From Pelagibius sp. Alg239-R121 (GTDB lineage Bacteria > Pseudomonadota > Alphaproteobacteria > Kiloniellales > Kiloniellaceae), in the NCBI RefSeq assembly GCF_947331435.1, contig NZ_CAMZOF010000008.1, positions 124,001-188,000 of the forward strand: DNA of 64,000 nucleotides. The letters are read 5' to 3'. A program made the translations under genes and the position numbers. The first letter of the stretch is position 1. Each line of letters begins with the position of its first letter. Below the pieces are notes generated by a model. It was not told where the DNA came from and did not search any database. It saw only the letters and a program-made list of their open reading frames with translations. Positions 44,551 through 54,254 of this stretch are shown one piece after another.

Positions 44551-45761
44551 ATGACTGCCTTTTCGGTGAAGGGCCGGTCTTCTTCAATGCGTGAAAAGTT
44601 GAAGGGACTCAGGTCGAGCGATCTGTATTCGCCGTAAGTGATTAGCTCGGATGTTCCGCGCCCCATAGCCGGAGATTGCTGGAAGCCATGGCCGGAAAAG
44701 CCGTTTACGAAAATGAAATTCTCGACCGTCGTATGTGGTCCCAAAATGGCATTCTGGTCGAAGGTGTTATAGGCATAGTGGCCCGCCCAGGAATTCGTCA
44801 GTTTGATGGCTTCGAACTGCGGAATGCGGTTCGCGATGGCAGGCCAGGCTTTCTCTTCCCAGATGCTGTGATCCTGTTCGAAATCGTCGTAGTCCACGGC
44901 TGGGTCGTCGTCCGGCGGACAACCGGCGAGGTAGTAGGTGCCGTCGCTGCGCATATGGACGCCAGAGGGATCGATCGTGAGCGGCAGATCCCGGTCGAGC
45001 GGTTTTTCGGCTGCGAAGATGAAGGTGTAGCGCTTGCGTGGCTCGACCGGAATGTTAATGCCGGCCATGCGCGATGTGAGGATGGCGCGAGGGCCGGATG
45101 CATTGACGACAGTGCCGCAGGAGATGGTTTCACCGGATTTCAGGGTGACGCTCTCCACACGCCTGCCCGACGCATTTCGTGTCATCGCAACGGCTTCGTT
45201 GGTCACGTATTCTGCGCCCCTTTCGCGTGCCGAACGCTTCCACCAATCGAACAAGGTGTTGCCGTCGAAATAGCCTTCGTCGATCAGATTATGATTGGCC
45301 CCGATGATGCCATCCAAATTGTAGAAAGGGTAGGCGTGCTGGATTTCGTCGCGGGTCATGTGCTTGGTGCCTGCGCCACAAGCCGCCTGAACTTTCTGGG
45401 TCTCGCGCAAAACGCAGGCAAAGGCTTCGCTGTCAGCGAGGTACATGTAGCCGTAGCTGTGCAAGGCGAGTTCAGGCACACGCGGATCGTCGTCCATAAA
45501 AGCCCTGAAGTTTTTTACAAACTCCGCCGCGAACTGTGAGACCCGCACATTGATCTCTTGCGAAAACTGCTGCCGCATGCAGCTATTTGTATGAGATGTC
45601 GAGGTAAACTCGTACGTGGGGTCTTTCTCGACAACCAGGATCGAACCGTTAAAATCCGGGTTACTCGCGAGAAACCAGGCAACCGATGAACCGTACATCG
45701 CGCCGCCTACAATAACGACGTCGTAGCTGGATTTCTTCGGCGCATTCAAAGCGTGGCTCAT
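44547..45761 (-). CDS. FAD-dependent oxidoreductase (DAO/glycine-oxidase family)
   Basis: 404 residues with a dinucleotide motif VVIVGGAMYGSSVAW (about 15-29) and the conserved C-terminal FIFVNGFSGHGFQQSPAMG, which closes over the flavin. Members oxidise secondary or primary amino acids and related amines. GAGG precedes the ATG by a short spacer. It is translated with the uronate-dehydrogenase-like gene and is preceded by a near-perfect 20-bp palindrome at 45825-45844. Confidence 0.82.
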   Translation of the reverse strand: MSHALNAPKKSSYDVVIVGGAMYGSSVAWFLASNPDFNGSILVVEKDPTYEFTSTSHTNSCMRQQFSQEINVRVSQFAAEFVKNFRAFMDDDPRVPELALHSYGYMYLADSEAFACVLRETQKVQAACGAGTKHMTRDEIQHAYPFYNLDGIIGANHNLIDEGYFDGNTLFDWWKRSARERGAEYVTNEAVAMTRNASGRRVESVTLKSGETISCGTVVNASGPRAILTSRMAGINIPVEPRKRYTFIFAAEKPLDRDLPLTIDPSGVHMRSDGTYYLAGCPPDDDPAVDYDDFEQDHSIWEEKAWPAIANRIPQFEAIKLTNSWAGHYAYNTFDQNAILGPHTTVENFIFVNGFSGHGFQQSPAMGRGTSELITYGEYRSLDLSPFNFSRIEEDRPFTEKAVI

Positions 45762-45822
45762 CGGACCTCGTTCCCTTATTCAATCGGGTAGTGACTACGT
45801 TCATACTGCCGTTAACGGCAGG

Positions 45823-45844
45823 TTTGACTAATCATGATTCGTCA
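45823..45844. promoter_or_regulatory. Near-perfect palindrome upstream of the FAD oxidase-Udh unit
   Basis: TGACTAATCATGATTCGTCA at 45825-45844 is symmetric except for one pair (T/C). The 12-mer TTTGACTAATCA starting at 45823 recurs exactly at 46721-46732 upstream of the LysR and SDR genes, so one regulator, most simply the LysR protein encoded at 46781, may bind both. Confidence 0.6.
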
Positions 45845-45942
45845 CGCAACGCTATAGATAATCTTCCGGCTTCCTGGTCTGTTATCCTGCAGCGAAACCA
45901 GCTCGAGGAAAGGAAAGCAAGCGGCGGTTGGTCAGACTTGCT

Positions 45943-46647
45943 TTATACTGCACGGGTGATCCCGCCATCGGCCCTGATGTTCTGCCCCGTTATGTAGCCG
46001 CTGCCTTCAGAAGCCAGGAACGCGATCAGAGCTGCGATCTCTTCGGTCTTGCCGTAACGCTGCATCGGAATGCGGTCGCGGAATTCCTGCTTCTCCGGCA
46101 GACTATCGATGAAGCCGGGAAGTACGTTGTTCATGCGGATGTTGTCCGCTGCATAGGCGTCGGCGAAGAGTTTCGCGAAGGCGGCAAGTCCCGCGCGGAA
46201 CACGCCGGAGGTCGGAAAAACCGGATCGGGTTCAAAAGCGGCGAAAGTCGAAATGTTGATGATCGAACCCGACTTCTGTTTTTGCATGATCGGCGTGACC
46301 AGACGGGTTGGGCGCACGGCATTCAGGAAATAAACATCCATACCTTCATGCCACGCCTCGTCGCTCAGTTCCAGGACCGGCGCACGTGGTCCATGTCCGG
46401 CGCTGTTTACGAGAACATCGACACGTGCCCACTTTTCCATGGTGAGATCCACGAGGCGTTTCAGGTCGTCGCTCGACTGATTGGATCCCGTTACACCGAT
46501 GCCACCGAGTTCGTCGGCCAGGGCTTCACCCTTGCCTGAGGAAGATAGTATCGAGACATGGAAACCATCTTGCGCCAATTTACGCGCAGCGCCGGCACCC
46601 ATGCCACTTCCACCGGCGGTGATAATCGCTACTTTTTGAACTGACAT
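45943..46647 (-). CDS. SDR-family protein with altered catalytic residues
   Basis: 234 residues with the Rossmann motif TAGGSGMG (10-17) and NSAG (81-84); CAGGAGCGGAAG precedes the ATG. S133 of the catalytic triad is present, but the YxxxK position reads SGVFR: S147 replaces the tyrosine and R151 the lysine. The end (YITGQNIRADGG) is typical. It may be a binding or regulatory SDR, or use another mechanism. It is divergent from the LysR gene. Confidence 0.8.
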   Translation of the reverse strand: MSVQKVAIITAGGSGMGAGAARKLAQDGFHVSILSSSGKGEALADELGGIGVTGSNQSSDDLKRLVDLTMEKWARVDVLVNSAGHGPRAPVLELSDEAWHEGMDVYFLNAVRPTRLVTPIMQKQKSGSIINISTFAAFEPDPVFPTSGVFRAGLAAFAKLFADAYAADNIRMNNVLPGFIDSLPEKQEFRDRIPMQRYGKTEEIAALIAFLASEGSGYITGQNIRADGGITRAV

Positions 46648-46720
46648 CTTCCGCTCCTGCAGATTGTTTTGGCCCTTGCCGTACGGCGGCTCGCTTCAAT
46701 ATGTGACGCGGCGGTCCGTA

Positions 46721-46765
46721 TTTGACTAATCAGAAATCAAGGCTTATGACTGTAGAAAAACTACA
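46721..46765. promoter_or_regulatory. Shared motif and inverted repeat between SDR and LysR genes
   Basis: TTTGACTAATCA (46721-46732) is identical to 45823-45834. Downstream, TGTAG (46751-46755) and CTACA (46761-46765) form a small inverted repeat with A5 spacer, 16 bases before the LysR start. Both are candidates for LysR binding and autoregulation. Confidence 0.5.
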
Positions 46766-46780
46766 GGGTGAGATTCAATA

Positions 46781-47683
46781 TTGCCTTTCCGTTTTCCGCC
46801 ACTCAAGGCCTTGAAAGCCTTTGAATCTGCCGGACGCCATCTCAATTTCCGCCTCGCGGCGGAGGAACTGGGCGTCACTCAGGGTGCAGTCGCCCAACAG
46901 GTGAGAGGTCTGGAGGCGGCCCTCGACGTTAAGCTGTTCGAACGCTTACCCCGTGGATTGGCCCTGACGGAAGAAGGGCGGAAGTATTTGTCGCCGCTAC
47001 AGCGAGCCTTTCGGCTGATCGAAGACGCGACGGAGGAGCTTCGGCCGCTGCAGGCATCCCTGACAGTCAGTGTGACACCATCATTTGCGAGCAAGTGGCT
47101 GGTTCCCCGTCTGGGCCAATTCATGGATGCAAATCCCGAGTTGGACGTGCGGGTTGTGGCTTCCCAGGGATTGGCAAATTTTCAAAGCGACGGCGTGGAC
47201 GTTGCCATCCGCCAGGGCCGGCCGCCCTTTGGTCCCGGACTGACCTCGGACCTGCTCTTTCCCTTCGAATTCTTTCCTATCTGCAGTCCTCTGTTGCAGG
47301 CTGGTGAACATCCGATCCGGACGCCAGAAGACATCGCGCGACATGTCCTGTTACACGATACGCACGGGTTATGGCCTGTGTTCCTGGAGAAAGCCTGTGG
47401 CGGTAGGCCTATGGCAATCTCGCGTGCACTGAAATTCAGCCAGACGTCGCTTGCGATCGATGCTGCGATTTCGGGTCAAGGTGTCGCATTGGCGAGCGAA
47501 CCAATGGTTGAGGACGACCTTGCTGCGGGGCGACTCTGCCGACCCCTGGAGATCACGATCAAAAGCGAGATTGGATTTTACGCCGTCGCTCCTCGGGCGC
47601 CACGAAATGCAGGACCCGTAAAGCAAATGAGAGATTGGCTGATCTCTCAGAGTCGATCGGACTCACTCGCTGTAAACGGCTGA
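46781..47683 (+). CDS. LysR-family regulator, GcvA-like
   Basis: 300 residues from TTG 46781. It begins MPFRFPPLKALKAFESAGRHLNF, the typical start of GcvA-type LysR proteins, with helix-turn-helix near 20-50 and an effector domain at about 90-295. Placed between two sets of oxidoreductase genes, it probably controls the divergent SDR, the FAD oxidase-Udh unit and the downstream FAD oxidase; the shared DNA motif supports this in part. Confidence 0.87.
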   Translation: MPFRFPPLKALKAFESAGRHLNFRLAAEELGVTQGAVAQQVRGLEAALDVKLFERLPRGLALTEEGRKYLSPLQRAFRLIEDATEELRPLQASLTVSVTPSFASKWLVPRLGQFMDANPELDVRVVASQGLANFQSDGVDVAIRQGRPPFGPGLTSDLLFPFEFFPICSPLLQAGEHPIRTPEDIARHVLLHDTHGLWPVFLEKACGGRPMAISRALKFSQTSLAIDAAISGQGVALASEPMVEDDLAAGRLCRPLEITIKSEIGFYAVAPRAPRNAGPVKQMRDWLISQSRSDSLAVNG

Positions 47684-47850
47684 ATATCTGGCTTCACGCT
47701 GGTCTGAAGCCCACATTGTTAAAAGAGACGTTGTTGGATTGCTGAGGTCGTTCGGATGTATCGCCAACCTAATAGTTCGGTTAAAGCTGGTACCTATGTG
47801 GAAACCTGGACTCGACCTTTGCTGCCCAATGCATTTTACGAAGTCGAATT

Positions 47851-49002
47851 TTGACCGTGCGACCCTCATCGGTGCCCGCCAATAGGGCTGATGTGATCGT
47901 GATCGGCGGAGGACTGCACGGTTGTTCGGCCGCACTTCACCTCGCACGGCGCGGCCTGTCGGTGATCCTCCTGGAAAAGGATCATGTCGGTCGTCACGCT
48001 TCGGGCGTCAATGCCGGTGGCGTGCGCCGCTTGGGTCGCGCGCTGCCCGAGATCCCATTGTCGACCGCCTCGGCAAAGATCTGGCATGAGATTGAGGATC
48101 TTGTCGAAGACGATTGCGGTTTCGAGGCCTCCAATCAAATCAAGATCGCAGAAACGGAAGAGGGGCTCGCGCAGCTGAGACAGCGAGCTTCAGATGTTTC
48201 CGCCCTCGGGTTCGCTCATGAACAGATCGTCGACCAAGAGTCTCTGCGCGAGTTTCTGCCGGCTGTCGCCCCTCATTGCCAAGGGGGTATGATCGTCGAG
48301 GGTGACGGCCATGCCAATCCGCCTCGTACGGTGCAGGCCTTCCGGCGCAAAGGCGAGAGCCTCGGCGTACGTTTCAGGGAAGGTACGTCGGTCGGACATG
48401 TCGAACGCAAAGCGGGTGTTTGGTTTATTGAGACCAATGACGGCAGCTTTGAAGCCGGCGTCATCGTAAACTGCGCGGGCGCCTGGGGCGGCAGGATTGC
48501 CGAGATGATCGGCGAGCCGGTTCCCATCGAGGTCCGCGCGCCGATGCTCATGATAACAGCACGCATGCCGGCCTTTGTGGCGCCTGTGGTCGGGGTTCAG
48601 GGGCGGAAGCTGTCTTTCAAACAGTTCGCGAACGGAACCGTTCTGATCGGCGGAGGTTACGAGGGGACCGCCAATCCCGAGACGAACGAAACCAAACTTG
48701 ACCGTACTGGCCTAGCAGAAAATGCGCGAAACGCAATGGAGGTTTTCCCCATCATGCGGAAAGCCAGTGTTCTTCGTTGCTGGGCGGGGATCGAAGGAAT
48801 GATGCCGGATGGAATTCCCGTCATGGGGCCGAGCCAGGAAGAGGGGGCCTTTCACGCCTTTGGCTTTTGTGCCCACGGATTTCAACTCGGGCCTGTCAGC
48901 GGTAAAATACTCAGCGATTTCATCGTCGATGGCGGAACAAATTTGCCCATGTCAGCTTTTCGGATCGAACGTTTTTCTGAGATCCGACAAAGCGCCTCTT
49001 GA
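47851..49002 (+). CDS. FAD-dependent oxidoreductase (DAO family)
   Basis: 383 residues from TTG 47851 (a GTG two codons on is an alternative; no strong ribosome site). VIVIGGGLHGCSAALHLARRG is the FAD motif (15-35). SGVNAGGVRRLG near 51-62 resembles the flavin-contact region of sarcosine/proline-type oxidase beta subunits, and FCAHGFQLGPVSGK near 347-360 ends the fold. Expected to oxidise an amino or imino acid. It follows the LysR gene on the same strand and pairs with the other DAO-type oxidase on the opposite side of the cluster. Confidence 0.8.
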   Translation: MTVRPSSVPANRADVIVIGGGLHGCSAALHLARRGLSVILLEKDHVGRHASGVNAGGVRRLGRALPEIPLSTASAKIWHEIEDLVEDDCGFEASNQIKIAETEEGLAQLRQRASDVSALGFAHEQIVDQESLREFLPAVAPHCQGGMIVEGDGHANPPRTVQAFRRKGESLGVRFREGTSVGHVERKAGVWFIETNDGSFEAGVIVNCAGAWGGRIAEMIGEPVPIEVRAPMLMITARMPAFVAPVVGVQGRKLSFKQFANGTVLIGGGYEGTANPETNETKLDRTGLAENARNAMEVFPIMRKASVLRCWAGIEGMMPDGIPVMGPSQEEGAFHAFGFCAHGFQLGPVSGKILSDFIVDGGTNLPMSAFRIERFSEIRQSAS

Positions 49003-49254
49003 GGGCCGACATCGGCACTCTCATTGACAAAATTGGCGATTGGATCTAGTCAGGCGGCATTATGAAAGCCTGACAGCACAGCAACCGCCACGACCAACTG
49101 GACGTTCGCCTCACATCTCCATGATCGGAGATCGATCGCCGGTACGCCTTGTGGCGGTTCGTACCTCAATTCAAACAGAGACGTAAGCGACGCACCTGGT
49201 GCCGCATGATTGAGCGCGCCTTGTGACTTGCTGCGCATGTCAAGGATGTCACAA

Positions 49255-49860
49255 GTGAAAACCTATCCATCTATTCCAACTCAGTTCCAACCCGAGACTG
49301 CCTATCACGTATTCGATAAACTTGATGGCTCCAACATCAGAGCCGAATGGACGGCAAAGGCCGGGTTTGACCGCTTCGGCACCAGAAGGTTGCTATTGTC
49401 CGAGGGCGATCCACTGGCGCCTTCAAGAGACCTGATTCTCGAGAAGTACGCTGCAGCGCTAGAGACAGTGTTTCGGCGTGATGGCTATCAGAAAGCAACG
49501 TGTTTTTTTGAATATGTCGGTCCGAACAGTTTTGCAGGGAATCACCCGGATCCCCTTGAGCGTATGGATGCGATCCTGTTCGACGTCAACCCGCACCGGC
49601 GGGGGATCCTGGGGCCGAAGGAATTTTTAAACCTCTTCGGGCATCTGCAGATTCCGAGTTACATCGGCGAACACACGCTGGATGATGGTTTTGTAGAGTC
49701 GGTGCAAGCTGGCAAGTTCGAGGGCGTGACCAACGAAGGAGTGGTTTGCAAGGCTGTGCTCAAAAATCGACTCAAAATGACGAAGGTCAAGTCACGTGCC
49801 TGGCTGAACCGATTGCGGACAGAGTGTGATAGCGAAGACGAATTTGTCCGGCGGGCCTAA
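49255..49860 (+). CDS. Small RNA ligase family protein (Rnl2-like nucleotidyltransferase)
   Basis: From GTG 49255, with AAGGA eight bases upstream, the product has 201 residues; ATG 49246 and 49237 are in-frame alternatives. Ligase motifs appear in order: motif I DKLDGSN with K22 as the AMP-accepting lysine, motif III FFEYVG (84-89), motif IV EGVVCK (161-166) and motif V KMTKVK (174-179). This is the complete nucleotidyltransferase core of RNA ligases without the C-terminal domain of T4 Rnl2. It would seal RNA ends or transfer nucleotides; no kinase/phosphatase partner is near. It stands alone, converging on patD. Confidence 0.82.
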   Translation: MKTYPSIPTQFQPETAYHVFDKLDGSNIRAEWTAKAGFDRFGTRRLLLSEGDPLAPSRDLILEKYAAALETVFRRDGYQKATCFFEYVGPNSFAGNHPDPLERMDAILFDVNPHRRGILGPKEFLNLFGHLQIPSYIGEHTLDDGFVESVQAGKFEGVTNEGVVCKAVLKNRLKMTKVKSRAWLNRLRTECDSEDEFVRRA

Positions 49861-49869
49861 AGCGCAAAT

Positions 49870-49919
49870 GACGCTCACAAACGGCCGGCTCTTATCGGCT
49901 GCAGTTGTTTGTGAGCGTC
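49870..49919. terminator. Perfect 13-bp inverted repeat between convergent genes
   Basis: GACGCTCACAAAC (49870-49882) pairs fully with GTTTGTGAGCGTC (49907-49919), with an inner GCCG/CGGC stem. It begins ten bases past the ligase stop and about 66 bases past the patD stop. No T run, but the place fits a bidirectional transcript end. Confidence 0.55.
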
Positions 49920-49985
49920 GTGCTGCGATCTTTGTGTCGTTCAGATTCGCAGCCGGAAATACCTCTAGCGCATGCCGGTGCTTGC

Positions 49986-51410
49986 TCAGTGCGCGATCAT
50001 GACATGGCGTACGGCTGTGTAGTCCTCCAACGCGTAAACCGACATATCCTTGCCGTAACCCGATTGTTTCAAGCCGCCGTGGGGCATTTCGTTGACCAGC
50101 ATGAAGTGGGTATTGATCCAGGTGCAGCCGTACTTCAATTGGGCGGCCGTGGACATGGCGCGTGACACATCCTTGGTCCAGATGGACGAAGCGAGCCCGT
50201 AGTCGCTGTCGTTGGCCCAGCGAACCGCTTCGTCTACTTCGCTGAAGGGAGTGACGGAGACGACCGGGCCAAAGACCTCACGGCGGACGATTTCATCCTG
50301 CTGGGTGGCACCGGCGATCACGGTAGGCTGGTAGAAGAAACCTTTTCCGTCAGGCGATGCGCCGCCGGTAGTGATCTCCATGTGTTTCTGTTCGGACGCC
50401 CGTTCGACGAAACTGGCCACGCGGTCGCGTTGGCGTAAAGAGATCAGGGGGCCGATTTCGTTTTGCGCGTCGTCGTCCAGCCCGTACTTGATGTCCGAGA
50501 CGGCGGAGGTCAGATCGGCGACCAGCTTTTCGTACACTTTGGGACCAGCGTAGATACGGCAGGCTGCAGTGCAATCCTGTCCGGCGTTGTAATAACCAAA
50601 CGCCCGCAGGCCCTCGACGACTGCACCGATGTCGGCATCGTCGAAGACGATGACCGGAGCCTTGCCGCCGAGTTCCAGATGCGTGCGTTTGACGGACTTT
50701 GCCGCGGCTTCCAAAACCTTCTTCCCGGTGGCGATGTCGCCGGTAATGGAGACCATGTCCACCTTAGGATGATTGATCAGCGCGCTGCCGACGCTCTGGC
50801 CACGCCCAAGTACGATGTTCACCACGCCCGCAGGCAGGATATCGACCAGGATCTGCGCCATCTTGAGGGCGGTCAGCGGTGTTTGTTCCGAGGGTTTGAA
50901 GACCACGGTGTTGCCGCCGCCGATGGCGGGCGCGAGCTTCCAGGCCATCATCATCAGTGGATAGTTCCAGGGTGCGATGGAGGCCACGATGCCGATGGGA
51001 TCACGGCGGATCATCGAAGTATGGCCCTCCATGTATTCGCCGCCCGCAGAGCCTGGAACGCAGCGCACGGCGCCGGCAAAGAAGCGGTAGCAGTCTACGA
51101 TGGCAGGGATCTCGTCTTCTTTGACCGCATTGATTGGTTTGCCGCAATTCAGGGCTTCGAGTGCGGCGAAGGCATCCGCCTCGGCTTCGATCCGGTCGGC
51201 GATCTTCAGCAGATAACCGGAGCGTTCCGCTGGTGTGGTACGCGACCATTTGGCAAAGGCCGTTTCCGCCGCGGTGACCGCGAGGTCGATTTGGCTCTCA
51301 GAAGCTTCGGGCAGCGTGACGATGCTTTCCCCTGTTTTGGGATTGAGGACGATCTCTTCTTTTTCGGTACCGCTTTTGAAGTCCGATCCGATCAGCATTT
51401 GGGTATCCAT
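49986..51410 (-). CDS. patD: Gamma-aminobutyraldehyde dehydrogenase (PatD/YdcW type)
   Basis: Start ATG 51410 follows GGAGG by eight bases; the 19 extra codons upstream to 51467 overlap the end of ydcV and are rejected. 474 residues of NAD-dependent aldehyde dehydrogenase: IAPWNYPL near 147, the catalytic glutamate in LELGGKAP near 247, and the catalytic cysteine in [11 protein letters not shown] near 281. [15 protein letters not shown] matches the PatD branch. It oxidises 4-aminobutanal from putrescine to GABA. Last gene of the ydcSTUV-patD operon. Confidence 0.9.
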   Translation of the reverse strand: MDTQMLIGSDFKSGTEKEEIVLNPKTGESIVTLPEASESQIDLAVTAAETAFAKWSRTTPAERSGYLLKIADRIEAEADAFAALEALNCGKPINAVKEDEIPAIVDCYRFFAGAVRCVPGSAGGEYMEGHTSMIRRDPIGIVASIAPWNYPLMMMAWKLAPAIGGGNTVVFKPSEQTPLTALKMAQILVDILPAGVVNIVLGRGQSVGSALINHPKVDMVSITGDIATGKKVLEAAAKSVKRTHLELGGKAPVIVFDDADIGAVVEGLRAFGYYNAGQDCTAACRIYAGPKVYEKLVADLTSAVSDIKYGLDDDAQNEIGPLISLRQRDRVASFVERASEQKHMEITTGGASPDGKGFFYQPTVIAGATQQDEIVRREVFGPVVSVTPFSEVDEAVRWANDSDYGLASSIWTKDVSRAMSTAAQLKYGCTWINTHFMLVNEMPHGGLKQSGYGKDMSVYALEDYTAVRHVMIAH

Positions 51411-51432
51411 GAGACGTACCTCCTCTGGTGAA

Positions 51433-52248
51433 TTACCTGCCGTGCCCAGCGACCTGATCGCCGTCACGGGTGAGATAGTAGGCTGCGAGAATGGGCAAAA
51501 AAGTCACCAGGATTACGACCATGGCGACGACGTTGGTGACCGGACGCTGGCGCGGACGGACCAGTTCTTCGAGCATCCAGATCGGCAGCGTGGCCTGTTG
51601 CCCGGCGGTGAAGGTGGTGACGATCACTTCGTCAAAGGACAGCGCGAAGGCCAGCATGCCGCCGGCCAGAAGTGCTGTGGCGATGTTCGGCAGGACGACA
51701 TAGCGGAAGGTCTGAAAGCCGTTGGCGCCCAGGTCCATGGAGGCTTCGATCAGCGAGCCGGAGGTCCGGCGGAAGCGCGCGACAGCGTTGTTGTAGACCA
51801 CGACCACGCAGAAGGTCGCGTGCCCGAGCACGATTGTCCAGAAGGAGAAGGGGATGTCCGCGATGTTGAAGGCGGAGCGCAGCGAGATGCCTGTGATGAT
51901 ACCAGGTAAAGCGATGGGCAGGATTACTATCAAGGAAATGGCTTCGCGCCCGAAGAACTTCGTCCGGACCACGGCCGCCGCGCAAAGGGTGCCCAGCACC
52001 AGCGCGATCGCCGTGGAGATGCTTGCGACCCGCACCGAAAGCTGCAGAGCTTCCCAAACGTCGGGGCGGTTCCAGGTGACTGCGAACCACTTCAGCGTCA
52101 GGCCGGGCGGCGGCCATTGGTAGGTCTTGTCCTCGGTGGTGAAGGCGTAGACCAGAATCAAGAGGATCGGCAGGTGCATGAAGGCCAGTCCGGCTGCTGC
52201 CGCGATCTTCAGGCCGGTGGGGGCGCCGGATCTTTTGTCAGAGCGCAT
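51433..52248 (-). CDS. ydcV: ABC transporter permease, polyamine type (YdcV/PotC)
   Basis: 271 residues from ATG 52248, which overlaps the previous permease by 11 bases. Six membrane helices and the EAA loop [29 protein letters not shown] (about 158-187; key residues E-A-x3-L-G). A frame extending to 52602 is a shadow of ydcU. Inner-membrane subunit of the importer with YdcU, energised by YdcT. Confidence 0.9.
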   Translation of the reverse strand: MRSDKRSGAPTGLKIAAAAGLAFMHLPILLILVYAFTTEDKTYQWPPPGLTLKWFAVTWNRPDVWEALQLSVRVASISTAIALVLGTLCAAAVVRTKFFGREAISLIVILPIALPGIITGISLRSAFNIADIPFSFWTIVLGHATFCVVVVYNNAVARFRRTSGSLIEASMDLGANGFQTFRYVVLPNIATALLAGGMLAFALSFDEVIVTTFTAGQQATLPIWMLEELVRPRQRPVTNVVAMVVILVTFLPILAAYYLTRDGDQVAGHGR

Positions 52249-53185
52249 CGAATGCCCCCTGGCGTTTGGCCATCCATAGATAGAAGCCCATGATGACGAC
52301 CGGCACGACGGTGAAGGCGGCGGCCAGCGGAATGTTGCCGGCGGTTCCCTGATGGGTATAGACGGCCTGCCCGATGAAGAGCCGGGATGAGCCGACAATC
52401 TGCGGAATGATGTAGTCACCCAGGGTGAGCGAAAAAGTAAAGATCGAGCCGGCGATGATACCCGGCAGCGCCAGTGGCAGCAGCACCAGCCGAAAGGTCT
52501 GCAACGGCTTCGCACCAAGATCGGCCGAGGCTTCCAGATAGCTGGCTGAGACCCGTTCAAGTGATGCCTGCATGGGCAGGACCATGAAGGGCAGCCAGAC
52601 ATAGAGAAACACCAGGAAGGTGCCGCTGTAACTGACCGAAAGCGAATTGCCGCCGATCAAAGGAATTGCGAGATAAGCCTCCAGCGCCCAGGTCAGATGT
52701 AGAACTTCGAAGATCCAGTTCAGGATGCCTTCCTTCGCGAGGATCAGTTTCCAGGCGTAGACCTTGACCAGATAGCTCGACCAGAGCGGCAGCATGACCC
52801 CGAGGTAAAAGAGGGCCTTCCATTTCCCCCGGGCATAGCGGGCAGCATAGTAGGCGATGGGGAAAGCGAGGACCGCCGCCCCGAGAGTCACGCAAGTGGC
52901 CATCAAGGTGGTTCGGATGATGATGTCGAGATTGGCCGGAATGAAGAGTTCACGGTAGGTCTTCAGAGTGAATTCGTAGTTGATCAGGCCGGAGAACTCG
53001 TCGATCGAGAAGAAGCTTTGAGCCAGGAGTGCGAAGAGCGAGCCCAGGTAGATGATCCCGAGCCAGAGGGCAGGGGGCGCCAACAGCAGAACCAGGAATA
53101 AGGTCGGGCGCCGCCAGAGGGCATCGGAAAGTCTGGCGAGGATACCGTCGCCGCGCGGTTGGCTCGTGATCGCGACGTTACTCAT
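52238..53185 (-). CDS. ydcU: ABC transporter permease, polyamine type (YdcU/PotB)
   Basis: 315 residues from ATG 53185, which lies inside the ydcT stop (ATGAGTAA); ATG 53194 is the alternative. Six membrane helices and the EAA loop [29 protein letters not shown]. It forms a heterodimeric channel with YdcV. All four transporter genes are tightly packed, so a single transcript is certain. Confidence 0.9.
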   Translation of the reverse strand: MSNVAITSQPRGDGILARLSDALWRRPTLFLVLLLAPPALWLGIIYLGSLFALLAQSFFSIDEFSGLINYEFTLKTYRELFIPANLDIIIRTTLMATCVTLGAAVLAFPIAYYAARYARGKWKALFYLGVMLPLWSSYLVKVYAWKLILAKEGILNWIFEVLHLTWALEAYLAIPLIGGNSLSVSYSGTFLVFLYVWLPFMVLPMQASLERVSASYLEASADLGAKPLQTFRLVLLPLALPGIIAGSIFTFSLTLGDYIIPQIVGSSRLFIGQAVYTHQGTAGNIPLAAAFTVVPVVIMGFYLWMAKRQGAFDAL

Positions 53186-54170
53186 CGCCGCCATCCATGA
53201 GGTGCAGATCTTCAGGGTTCCAGTCGATGAGTACCTGTTGCCCGACCTCGCAGTCGTGGGTCCGGTGATCGATCAGCGCATGCAGGCGGATGTCGCCCAT
53301 CTGCAGCGCGAGTTTGGTGGCGGCGCCGACGAAACTGGTCGCGATGATCTCGGCAGGATGCCCGCCTGCACTCACCAATCTGATTGCCTCAGGCCGGAGG
53401 CTGGCCTGTGCGTGCCCGCTGCCAAGCTGCGCCACCAGATCCGCCGGCAGAACGTTGGAGGAGCCGACGAAGTTCGCAACGAAGGCTGAAGTCGGTTGCT
53501 GGTAGATTTCCTGCGGTGTGCCGATTTGCCGGATCTTGCCCTGATCGAAGACGGCGACACGATCCGCCATGGAAAGCGCTTCACCTTGATCGTGAGTAAC
53601 GAAGACGAAAGTAATACCGAGGGAACGCTGCAAGACCTTCAGTTCTTCCTGCATGTCCTCGCGCAGTTTCAGATCCAGTGCGCCCAGCGGTTCATCCAGC
53701 AGCAGAACTTTTGGTTTGTTAATCAGCGCCCGTGCGAGGGCAACCCGTTGTCGCTGGCCACCGGAAAGCTGACTCGGTTTGCGGGACCCGTAGCCGGTGA
53801 GGCGGACCATCTCCAGCGTGGCCTCGGCTGCCCGTCGGCGCTCAGCCTTGCCGACGCCTTTAATCATCAGGCCGTAGGCCACGTTGTCCATGACAGAGAG
53901 ATGGGGAAAGAGGGCGTAGTCCTGGAAGACAGTATTCACGTTGCGTCGGTAGGGCGGCACGCCGCCCGCAGGCGAACCGAAGATCTCGATCTCACCCGCT
54001 GTCGGCTGCTCGAAGCCGGCGATCAGGCGCAGGCAGGTCGTCTTGCCTGATCCCGATGGCCCCAGCATCGCGAAGAACTCGCCTTCACCGATAGCGAGGT
54101 CAACCGCGTCGACGGCTTTTACGCTGCCAAAGTGCCGAGATACCCCGTCGAAACGAACCGCAGTGGTCAT
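53178..54170 (-). CDS. ydcT: ABC transporter ATPase, polyamine type (YdcT/PotA)
   Basis: 330 residues. Walker A GPSGSGKT (37-44), the Q loop VFQDYALFPH (81-90), signature LSGGQRQ (135-141) and Walker B LLLDEP (156-161) are all intact; residues about 240-325 form a TOBE regulatory domain. It energises import by YdcU/YdcV. It follows the binding protein by 84 bases, a gap rich enough in G and C for an attenuating hairpin (TCCGCCGGGAAGTTCCGGCGG at 54196-54216). Confidence 0.92.
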   Translation of the reverse strand: MTTAVRFDGVSRHFGSVKAVDAVDLAIGEGEFFAMLGPSGSGKTTCLRLIAGFEQPTAGEIEIFGSPAGGVPPYRRNVNTVFQDYALFPHLSVMDNVAYGLMIKGVGKAERRRAAEATLEMVRLTGYGSRKPSQLSGGQRQRVALARALINKPKVLLLDEPLGALDLKLREDMQEELKVLQRSLGITFVFVTHDQGEALSMADRVAVFDQGKIRQIGTPQEIYQQPTSAFVANFVGSSNVLPADLVAQLGSGHAQASLRPEAIRLVSAGGHPAEIIATSFVGAATKLALQMGDIRLHALIDHRTHDCEVGQQVLIDWNPEDLHLMDGGDE

Positions 54171-54254
54171 GAGAAAATCCAGCCGGGCTGCTCCGCCGGG
54201 AAGTTCCGGCGGGCAGTCAACATAACAATGAAGCGAGAGTCCGGTGTGACGCGT

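Noticed and set aside
52249-52602. N-terminal extension of ydcV
   Set aside because: It is the out-of-frame image of ydcU; the start at 52248 gives the normal permease length.
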